From Gammaproteobacteria bacterium (GTDB lineage Bacteria > Pseudomonadota > Gammaproteobacteria > UBA6429), in NCBI GenBank assembly GCA_030635835.1, contig DAOVYB010000088.1, forward strand, positions 1-5,464: a stretch of DNA of 5,464 bases, written 5' to 3'. Shown here piece after piece: positions 1-5,464 of this stretch. Numbering within the stretch: position 1 is the stretch's first letter; the number at the start of each line of letters is the position of its first letter. The notes under the pieces are model-generated. The model searched no databases, had not been told where the DNA came from, and saw only the letters and a program-made list of their open reading frames with translations. The translations under genes were made by a program, and so were the position numbers.

Positions 1-1717
1 AGCGACTTTGTCCCAGCCCCATTAAGGTAACCGGGCTGGCAGTTTTTTCAGGAGTAAAAACAAATTGTTCAAGGCTGCGACCCAGCCAGGTTCGAAAATC
101 TGACCAGTTAAATTTTAATTGATACTGGTTTGCGCTATGTTTTAATGTCTCTAACATTTCAATAACACGTATGCCTGCCGCATCTTCCTGAAGCAAACTT
201 GTCATACCTATAAGATTAAGGCTTAAGGATAAGCTATCTATATAATCAACGGCCTGATGTGAACCATTTAATAATGGTTTTAAACATTCATTTGCAGTTT
301 CAAAGGTTTCTAAAATATCGGTTAGAGTCTGACTGATTTCAGATGACCATTGTAATTTATTTGCTCTTAGCTCAATGGTTTGTTTGTAACTGTGTAGATT
401 GCGTGCGACATTTTCGTGACGAATAATGTCATGTTCAAGTCGGTAGCTGGCATGTTTAACTTGTATAGAGTCATATTGACTGAAAATAAAAGGCGATTTT
501 AATAAATCCAGTAAAGGTAAATGTGAAAAGTCTTCTTCGATACACTCTAGCCAGCGTTCTAATACCGCACCTGCACGTGTGGTAGATAAGGCCCAACCAG
601 CTAAATCCTGCAGGGGAACATCTGCACGCTCTAATAAGGCGCGTACCCGACGAGCAAGCCGTCTGTTTTCGGTGACAATACCAATATTATTTTTCCCATT
701 TAATAACCAGCGTCTTACCTGTAACTCAACGGCATGCGCTTGTTCTTCATGACCTTTGCAGAATAATAACTTAAGCCGTTCACTGATTTTCTCAGAAGGT
801 ATTTTTGATAGTGTTGTTGCTCGTTCTATAAAAGGTTGTTGCTCATGCTGATAACAGCTGTTTATAAACTGGCTATAATGATTTTTAATTTTATTGTCTG
901 TTGTTATACCAAATACAGCTGATAAATTTGATATAGGGGTATCAGGGTGATACTCCGTTGAGCTTGATTCAGAAATATTATCTGTTTGACCATGCAGGTA
1001 TAACTGGCATCGCTGTTTTTCAATAAGTTGTTTTAACCAGTTTTGTTCTGCCATTGAAAACTGGTGATAGCCTGCAATATAAAGAACATTGGTATTATTT
1101 TGAATGTCTGCATTAAGCCCCAGTAAATAAGCGGCTTCGCTGTCGATCATGTCAAAAGCTGTTTCTGCATTAAGCTGGCTATGCCATGCATTCCATAATG
1201 TATAGACAAGCGTTGCTTCATGACTTAAGGCGGGAAACTCTTCAGCCGAAATACCATAAGCATTTGCGATTTCTTTTTCAAAACTATCGTAATCATCCGG
1301 TAATTTTTTTTGATTGGATGTGAGTTGATCAAACAGCCTGAGTAAATCATCGGTTAAATGCCAGGGACTACCACTGCCTAAAAGCGTTTTATGCTGGCTT
1401 AAGGCGTCAAATAAAATAAGTTCGCGTTGATGTTGACCATAAATACCATGAGGCGCTTTTTGGTATTGATTAAATTGTCGTTTAGCCCAATCGCGTAAAT
1501 TTAAAATTTGCGGGCACAATAAAGCATGATGGCCACGTTGTTCAGCATATTGCAAAAGAAGGTGGCGTAACCGTTTAGCTGCGTGAGCTTCGGATAATAG
1601 AACAACTGCCTGAGTTATGTCGGGCAGTTGTTCGCTATAGTCGTCAAGTAAATGTTGGGCAAGCAGGGCGAGAGGATCTTCGCCATAAGGAATGAGAGTG
1701 ATTTTTTCTCGCACCAT
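1..1717 (-). CDS. AddB-like DNA repair protein (PD-(D/E)XK nuclease family), 3' end beyond the window
   Basis: An open frame runs without a stop from ATG (1715-1717) to the left edge, giving 572 residues of an incomplete protein. The N-terminus (ITLIPYGEDPLALLAQHLL, then VVLLSEAHAAKRLRHLLL and LLCPQILNLRDWA, about residues 6-80) has the layout of proteobacterial AddB-type proteins. Residues about 344-390 contain GIVTENRRLARRVRALLER and GWALSTTRAGAVLERWLE, which resemble the inactivated-helicase core of the roughly 900-residue 'probable DNA repair protein' family related to AddB. No P-loop (GxxGxGK[ST]) is seen near the N-terminus, unlike Bacillus AddB. The PD-(D/E)XK nuclease domain and iron-sulfur cysteines expected in the C-terminal third would lie off-window. 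By family, it should process DNA double-strand ends for recombination with an AddA/UvrD-like helicase. An in-frame TAA at 1730-1732 makes this the first possible ATG, with GTG at 1712-1714 the next choice. No Shine-Dalgarno is visible. It starts 28 bases after fdxA, so co-transcription or coupling is plausible. Family assignment is from memory of sequence patterns. Confidence 0.72.
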   Translation of the reverse strand, partial: MVREKITLIPYGEDPLALLAQHLLDDYSEQLPDITQAVVLLSEAHAAKRLRHLLLQYAEQRGHHALLCPQILNLRDWAKRQFNQYQKAPHGIYGQHQRELILFDALSQHKTLLGSGSPWHLTDDLLRLFDQLTSNQKKLPDDYDSFEKEIANAYGISAEEFPALSHEATLVYTLWNAWHSQLNAETAFDMIDSEAAYLLGLNADIQNNTNVLYIAGYHQFSMAEQNWLKQLIEKQRCQLYLHGQTDNISESSSTEYHPDTPISNLSAVFGITTDNKIKNHYSQFINSCYQHEQQPFIERATTLSKIPSEKISERLKLLFCKGHEEQAHAVELQVRRWLLNGKNNIGIVTENRRLARRVRALLERADVPLQDLAGWALSTTRAGAVLERWLECIEEDFSHLPLLDLLKSPFIFSQYDSIQVKHASYRLEHDIIRHENVARNLHSYKQTIELRANKLQWSSEISQTLTDILETFETANECLKPLLNGSHQAVDYIDSLSLSLNLIGMTSLLQEDAAGIRVIEMLETLKHSANQYQLKFNWSDFRTWLGRSLEQFVFTPEKTASPVTLMGLGQSR

Positions 1718-1745
1718 AAATAAGTGGTATTAATTAATTTAGCTA

Positions 1746-2069
1746 TTAGCGTTCAAGAAGCTCAAGTTTATTCGGCTTACCATCCCATTCAGCTGCATCG
1801 GGTAAGGGATCAACTTGTTCAGTTAGCACTGGCCATTCACGTGAGAGTTCTTCATTGAGAGCAATAAAGTTCTCTGTGCCATCGGGTAATTCATCTTCCG
1901 CAAAAATAGCCTCTGCAGGACATTCCGGTTCACACAAAGTGCAGTCGATACATTCATCCGGATCAATAACCATGAAATTAGGGCCAATATGGAAGCAATC
2001 GACAGGGCAGACTTCAACACAGTCTGTATATAAACATTTAATACAATTGTCGGTAACTACATAAGTCAT
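1746..2069 (-). CDS. fdxA: Seven-iron ferredoxin FdxA ([3Fe-4S][4Fe-4S])
   Basis: This complete 107-residue protein closely matches Azotobacter vinelandii ferredoxin I (106 residues after Met removal). It is a cytoplasmic low-potential electron carrier. The cysteine pattern is intact. By analogy with FdI, C9, C17 and C50 hold the [3Fe-4S] cluster and C21, C40, C43 and C46 hold the [4Fe-4S] cluster, while C12 and C25 are the extra non-ligand cysteines. The second binding motif reads [12 protein letters not shown]. The tail of about 50 residues after the clusters, ending in [11 protein letters not shown] and LELLER, is the C-terminal extension that separates this type from short 2[4Fe-4S] ferredoxins. 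The start is supported by AGGAG at 2076-2080, six bases before the ATG. It follows mutS after 102 bases, a known gammaproteobacterial arrangement, and precedes the AddB-like gene by 28 bases. The redox partner cannot be read from the sequence. A role in repair is only suggested by position. Confidence 0.95.
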   Translation of the reverse strand: MTYVVTDNCIKCLYTDCVEVCPVDCFHIGPNFMVIDPDECIDCTLCEPECPAEAIFAEDELPDGTENFIALNEELSREWPVLTEQVDPLPDAAEWDGKPNKLELLER

Positions 2070-2091
2070 TTGTGGCTCCTAAATGTTACAG

Positions 2092-2171
2092 GTCGAATTT
2101 TAATAAGAACAGTCATGTCATTGCTGAAATTAACTGTCGCTATGATAAAGCAAAACCCGCTTAAATTCGAC
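2092..2171. repeat. 9-bp perfect inverted repeat bracketing the mutS-fdxA spacer
   Basis: GTCGAATTT at 2092-2100 is the exact reverse complement of AAATTCGAC at 2163-2171, with 62 bases between. On the mutS-fdxA transcript the first arm begins directly after the mutS stop codon and the second ends about 11 bases before the fdxA Shine-Dalgarno, so a 9-bp stem could close almost the whole spacer. Inside it, ACAGT and ACTGT can form a further 5-bp stem (extended by a G-U pair), and AAGC/GCTT a 4-bp one. No U-run follows, so this is not a standard terminator. A role in mRNA processing, stability or fdxA translation is inference, and chance remains possible in AT-rich DNA. Confidence 0.5.
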
Positions 2172-4727
2172 TCACAATAGTTTTTTAAGTTGATAGATTA
2201 AATCTAAAGCATCTTTTGGTGAAAGCTCATCAGGCTGTAAGTTTTTGATGGCTTGCTCAAGTGCTGTTTCTTTTATTTGTTCAACAGTTTCAGCCTGAGT
2301 ATTTACAGTTGTTGTTTCAGATTTATTTTGTTCGAGTTGGCTAAGTTTATCTTTTGCCCGATCTACCACTTCACGTGGTACGCCAGCCAGGGTGGCAACT
2401 TGTAATCCATAACTTCGGTTTACAGTACCGGGTTTTACTTTGTGTAAAAAGACCAAAGTATCGCCATGCTCAACGGCATCGAGGTGAACATTAATACAAC
2501 CTGTCAATTCATCAACCAGTGTTGTTAATTCAAAATAATGCGTGGCAAATAACGTGAGAGCTTTTACTTTTAGGGCTAAATGTTCGGCACAGGCCCAGGC
2601 TAGAGACAAACCATCATAAGTGCTGGTACCACGACCAATTTCATCCATGAGAACAAGGCTGTTTTCGGTTGCATTATGAAGAATATTGGCAGTCTCCGTC
2701 ATTTCCACCATAAAGGTTGAACGGCCACTGGCAAGATCATCGGATGCACCAATGCGGGTAAAAATACGATCAACAATACCAATTTCTGCGCTATCAGCCG
2801 GTACAAAACTACCAATGTGTGCCATTAAAACAATTAAAGCCGTTTGTCGCATATAAGTCGATTTACCACCCATGTTAGGACCGGTAATTAAATGCAGATG
2901 TTGCTGAGTCGAAAGCGAGATATCATTGGGAGTAAAGGGAGCTTCCTGTACCTGTTCAATAACGGTATGACGCCCATTTTTAATATTAATGCCTGTTTCA
3001 TTGATGAGTTTTGGTCGAACATAATTTAATAAGTCAGCGCGTTCTGCAAGGTTATGTAAAACATCTAATTCAGATAAAGCTCGAGAACAATTTTGTAACG
3101 TCACCAGTTCTAAATTTAACTTATCAAGTAATTTATTATATAAACTTTTTTCACGTGCCAGTGCGCGTTCATTTGCACTTAAGACTTTATCTTCAAGTGC
3201 TTTTAATTCGGGTGTAATAAAACGTTCAGCCGCTTTTAATGTTTGTCTGCGCTGGTAATGTTCTGGTACCACATCAGAATGCAGCCGACTAATTTCAATG
3301 TAGTAACCATGTACCCGGTTATACCCCACTTTAAGCGCTTTAATACCGGTTTGTTTTTTTTCTTTTTCTTCCAGTTGGGCAAGAAATTCACCGGCATTTT
3401 CCTGCAGACCACGTAATTCATCGAGCTCTTTATCATAACCCTTTGCAATGACACCGCCATCTCGTATTAATAAAGGCGGCGTTTCAATAATGGCTTTATT
3501 TAATAAGCGATGAATTTTAGGGTGCTCACCAATTTTCTGGCTTAATTGTTTGATATATGGACTATTGTGTTTTGCTAAACTTTTTTGCAATACAGGAAGT
3601 TGTGATAAAGCATTACGTAACTGAGCAAGATCGCGTGGTCGTGCAGATTTGAGAGCAATACGCGTCAGAATCCGTTCTATATCGCCAATGCCACGTAATA
3701 TTTCATGCAGTTCTGCATAACTTTGTAATTCTAATAGTGAAGCAATGGATTCCTGGCGTTGATTAAGTACCTTATGATCACGTAAAGGACGGTGAATCCA
3801 TCGATGTAATAAACGGCTGCCCATCGGTGTAGCGGTGTGATCGAGAATGGCGCTAAGTGTATTTTGTTTATGACCGGAAATACTTTCAGTTAACTCAAGG
3901 TTATGTCGTGTTGCGGCATCAAGAATTAAACAGTCTTCCCGTGATTCAGTGTGGATAGCCTGAATGTGGGGTAAAGCAGAGCGCTGTGTCTCTTTAACAT
4001 AGGCGAGTAAACAGCCTGCCGCTGAAATGGCTAAGGGTAAATCCGCACAGCCAAAACCGGCTAAGTCTTTAGTGGAAAATTGTTCACACAATTCCCGTTC
4101 GGCTGAGCTGCTATCAAAATGCCAGGGCGCACGTTGTTTAAGGCTTATGGCTCGCTGTTGAAATGGCGTTGCATCACTGTCTTCACTAATTAAAAGCTCA
4201 GCAGGGCGTAAACGTTGTAGCTCACCAAAGAGTGCTTCTTCGCCTTCGGCTTGTAATACTGAAAAACGACCACTGCTCATATCAAGCATGGCGATACCAA
4301 ACTGATTATCGTTCGTTGCAAGTGCGACGACTAAGTTTTCTTTTCGTTCATCTAATAATGCTTCATCGGTAACTGTACCCGGTGTCACAATACGCATGAC
4401 TTTGCGTTCTACAGGCCCTTTGGATGTGGCGGGATCACCAATTTGTTCACAAATAGCGACCGACATGCCTTTGCGTAGTAAGCGAGCCAGGTAAGTATCG
4501 GCTGCATGATAAGGAACACCCGCCATAGGAATAGGTGAGCCATTCGACTGACCCCGGGCTGTTAAGGTAATGTCCAGCAACCTGGCGGCTTCACGGGCAT
4601 CATCAAAAAATAACTCATAAAAATCACCCATGCGGTAGAACAGCAAAATATCAGGATGCTCTGCTTTTATGCGGAGATATTGCTGCATCATCGGGGTGTG
4701 GGATTGTTGTTCTTTAATTTTTGCCAT
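2172..4727 (-). CDS. mutS: DNA mismatch repair protein MutS
   Basis: This complete MutS of 851 residues (E. coli has 853) recognises mismatches and small loops and recruits MutL by an ATP-driven sliding-clamp change. The N-terminus [16 protein letters not shown] leads to the mismatch-reading GDFYELF, whose F36 and E38 carry the same numbers as in E. coli. Connector, lever and clamp domains follow to about residue 570. The ATPase has Walker [10 protein letters not shown] (616-624), the [12 protein letters not shown] signature, Walker [14 protein letters not shown] (D695, E696) and FATHYFEL. The C-terminal tetramer segment is present ([20 protein letters not shown]). The short beta-clamp motif just before it (QMSLL in E. 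coli) is replaced by QAETV at 811-815. An upstream in-frame GTG (4749-4751) would add eight residues. The ATG at 4725-4727 is preferred because it reproduces E. coli numbering. Neither start has a good Shine-Dalgarno. The stop is TGA, and no clear terminator precedes fdxA. Confidence 0.98.
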   Translation of the reverse strand: MAKIKEQQSHTPMMQQYLRIKAEHPDILLFYRMGDFYELFFDDAREAARLLDITLTARGQSNGSPIPMAGVPYHAADTYLARLLRKGMSVAICEQIGDPATSKGPVERKVMRIVTPGTVTDEALLDERKENLVVALATNDNQFGIAMLDMSSGRFSVLQAEGEEALFGELQRLRPAELLISEDSDATPFQQRAISLKQRAPWHFDSSSAERELCEQFSTKDLAGFGCADLPLAISAAGCLLAYVKETQRSALPHIQAIHTESREDCLILDAATRHNLELTESISGHKQNTLSAILDHTATPMGSRLLHRWIHRPLRDHKVLNQRQESIASLLELQSYAELHEILRGIGDIERILTRIALKSARPRDLAQLRNALSQLPVLQKSLAKHNSPYIKQLSQKIGEHPKIHRLLNKAIIETPPLLIRDGGVIAKGYDKELDELRGLQENAGEFLAQLEEKEKKQTGIKALKVGYNRVHGYYIEISRLHSDVVPEHYQRRQTLKAAERFITPELKALEDKVLSANERALAREKSLYNKLLDKLNLELVTLQNCSRALSELDVLHNLAERADLLNYVRPKLINETGINIKNGRHTVIEQVQEAPFTPNDISLSTQQHLHLITGPNMGGKSTYMRQTALIVLMAHIGSFVPADSAEIGIVDRIFTRIGASDDLASGRSTFMVEMTETANILHNATENSLVLMDEIGRGTSTYDGLSLAWACAEHLALKVKALTLFATHYFELTTLVDELTGCINVHLDAVEHGDTLVFLHKVKPGTVNRSYGLQVATLAGVPREVVDRAKDKLSQLEQNKSETTTVNTQAETVEQIKETALEQAIKNLQPDELSPKDALDLIYQLKKLL

Positions 4728-4950
4728 TTGTGAGAAGTATACTGTATTCACGCCAGCGCATCATAGGCCTCGCAATATAAACAGCTTGTTCCAGAATTAG
4801 AGTCAGTTAGAATAAGAAATCTTTTATACTGGAATTGTTTAAATTTTCATCATTTCAAACAAAGTAGCGATATAGTTAAATAAACTTTTATGTGCAGGGG
4901 AACTAAATTGTTACTTAATTCTCAAAAACACAGAGAATAGCTATTAATTT

Positions 4951-5002
4951 CTTGTATAGGTTAGGGGAGATATGCTGTAATAATCTTAGTCATCCCCCCA
5001 AG
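4951..5002 (+). other. Possible imperfect stem-loop with a two-codon reading frame
   Basis: CTTG (4951-4954) can pair with CAAG (4999-5002), and GGGGA (4964-4968) with TCCCC (4993-4997), leaving a 24-base loop and a 9-versus-1-base internal bulge. The loop contains ATG-CTG-TAA (4972-4980), preceded by the purine-rich AGGGGAG (4963-4969), which resembles a Shine-Dalgarno at short spacing. No T-run follows, so it is not a typical terminator. The pairing is weak and may be chance. Confidence 0.2.
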
Positions 5003-5009
5003 AATTTAT

Positions 5010-5040
5010 TTAATCCATTAAAATTTTAATACAGGATTAA
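5010..5040. repeat. Nested palindrome upstream of the lipoprotein gene
   Basis: TTAATCC (5010-5016) is the exact reverse complement of GGATTAA (5034-5040). Between them sits a perfect 14-bp palindrome, ATTAAAATTTTAAT (5017-5030), plus three bases. The two-level symmetry lies about 65 bases before the lipoprotein ATG, upstream of the candidate promoter. It could be a protein-binding site or a weak hairpin. It matches no operator that I recognise, and AT-rich DNA makes such palindromes more likely by chance. Confidence 0.5.
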
Positions 5041-5051
5041 TTTAGTTTTCT

Positions 5052-5081
5052 TTTTCATTAAAAACAATATTGATATTTAAT
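5052..5081 (+). promoter_or_regulatory. Candidate sigma-70 promoter for the lipoprotein gene
   Basis: TTTTCA (5052-5057, four of six matches to TTGACA) is followed after 18 bases by TTTAAT (5076-5081, five of six to TATAAT), which would start transcription near 5088 and give a leader of about 17 bases. A small inverted repeat, AATAT-TG-ATATT (5066-5077), overlaps the -10. The AT-rich context yields many such matches, so this is only the best-looking candidate. Confidence 0.25.
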
Positions 5082-5104
5082 CGCAACATCTTAAAGGTGC
5101 TGAA

Positions 5105-5464
5105 ATGAAAAACTTAATACTATCGTTTCTTTTTTCAATAACATTGGCTTCATGTGCAACATATCAGTCTTCTGGTAATACGGATGATAATTTAACTGTT
5201 GGTGTTGTGCAGAAAGAAATAAAGCTTGGCATGAGCAGTGTTAATGTAGTCAAAGCATTAGGATCACCTAATATTGTGCAAACTGATGATGATAGAAATG
5301 AAGTTTGGATATACGATAAAATATCTACACAAGTTGATAAAAGTTCCTCAAGTGCGGGTATTTGGCTGTTATCATTTGCGACAGCCGGTTTATTAGGTGG
5401 TCAGGGAAGTCAATCAAGTAACTCATCATCTCAAAGAACATTAACGATTATTATCAAGTTTAAT
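5105..5464 (+). CDS. Lipoprotein with a BamE/SmpA-like domain, 3' end beyond the window
   Basis: An ATG with AAAGGTG (5093-5099) five bases upstream opens a frame of 120 codons that is still open at the right edge. An in-frame TAA at 5078-5080 leaves no better start. Residues 1-16 form a lipoprotein signal peptide (basic K2, hydrophobic core) ending in lipobox LASC, with C17 the predicted lipidated residue. Alanine at +2 favours outer-membrane sorting by the Lol rule. Residues about 33-72 (IKLGMSSVNVVKALGSPNIV, then EVWIYDKI) resemble the SmpA/OmlA/BamE fold, where GMS/T-x-x-x-V-x-x-x-LGSP is typical. A serine- and glycine-rich stretch with a hydrophobic patch (WLLSFATAGLLGG, 87-99) follows, then a strand-like end, RTLTIIIKF. 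Small lipoproteins of this pattern usually stop soon after this strand, so probably little is missing. It lacks enough identity to be called BamE itself. Its precise function is unknown; envelope assembly is a family-level guess. Confidence 0.85.
   Translation, partial: MKNLILSFLFSITLASCATYQSSGNTDDNLTVGVVQKEIKLGMSSVNVVKALGSPNIVQTDDDRNEVWIYDKISTQVDKSSSSAGIWLLSFATAGLLGGQGSQSSNSSSQRTLTIIIKFN

Larger units (their letters stand above)
4728..5104. other. AT-rich divergent intergenic region (mutS / lipoprotein)
   Basis: These 377 bases separate the mutS ATG from the divergent lipoprotein ATG and should carry both promoters. I see no credible gene; the longest starts give peptides of roughly 10-16 residues. 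On the minus strand, -10-like hexamers for mutS include TATATT (complement of 4774-4779) and TATAAA (complement of 4823-4828). Neither has a good -35 at 16-18 bases, so the mutS promoter cannot be placed. A third, TATACT, lies only eight bases before the mutS ATG, too close for a normal leader. The plus-strand side holds the palindromes and the lipoprotein promoter candidate listed separately. I recognised no tRNA, known riboswitch or insertion sequence end. Confidence 0.7.

Noticed and set aside
1729..1738. ATTAATTAAT palindrome between fdxA and the AddB-like gene
   Set aside because: It is a simple AT repeat of ten bases in a short AT-rich gap and is easily explained by chance.
1823..2064. 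Open frames of 65 and 69 codons overlapping fdxA (one on each strand)
   Set aside because: They lie inside the coding sequence of a strongly conserved ferredoxin in other frames and show no family features.
2136..2171. Possible mutS terminator (AAGC-GGGTTTT-GCTT on the minus strand)
   Set aside because: The stem is only four base pairs and is not followed by a proper T-run.
3011..3460. Open frames of 68 (plus) and 74 (minus) codons inside mutS
   Set aside because: They are shadows of the MutS frame, which is continuous and conserved across this stretch.
4736..4756. LexA-like box near the mutS start (CTGT followed by CAG on the plus strand)
   Set aside because: The half-sites are one base out of the CTGT-N8-ACAG spacing and the second half is CCAG rather than ACAG.
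4890..4940. 16-codon plus-strand frame starting ATG-TGC-AGG
   Set aside because: It is very short with no Shine-Dalgarno upstream of the ATG; its composition is not distinct from the surrounding spacer.
4961..4993. 10-codon minus-strand frame (MTKIITAYLP) with a G-run directly before its ATG
   Set aside because: The G-run touches the start codon, leaving no ribosome spacing, and the peptide is too short to judge.

Overview
The window comes from a bacterial chromosome, most likely a gammaproteobacterium. MutS aligns residue for residue with the E. coli protein at its N-terminus. A seven-iron FdxA ferredoxin lies directly downstream of mutS, an arrangement known from Azotobacter and Pseudomonas. 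The DNA is visibly AT-rich, especially between genes, so an AT-rich lineage is more likely than Pseudomonas itself. The genus cannot be fixed from this sequence.

Layout from left to right: (1) 1-1717, minus strand, the N-terminal 572 residues of an AddB-like DNA-repair protein that runs off the left edge. (2) 1746-2069, minus strand, fdxA, complete. (3) 2070-2171, a 102-base spacer bracketed by a perfect 9-bp inverted repeat. (4) 2172-4727, minus strand, mutS, complete, with an ATG start preferred over an upstream GTG. (5) 4728-5104, an AT-rich divergent intergenic region holding palindromes but no convincing gene. (6) 5105-5464, plus strand, a lipoprotein with a BamE/SmpA-like domain, cut by the right edge very near its expected end.

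mutS, fdxA and the AddB-like gene share a strand with gaps of 102 and 28 bases and no clear terminator between them, so they may be transcribed together. MutS starts mismatch repair. The AddB-like protein probably acts in double-strand-end processing with a helicase partner that would lie off the left edge. FdxA is an electron carrier whose link to repair is positional only. The lipoprotein is transcribed divergently and is probably an unrelated envelope protein.

This is mostly an ordinary housekeeping region and I see no new system. The points most worth checking are the missing beta-clamp-binding motif in the MutS tail, the AddB-like gene attached to mutS-fdxA, and the inverted repeats in the two spacers.
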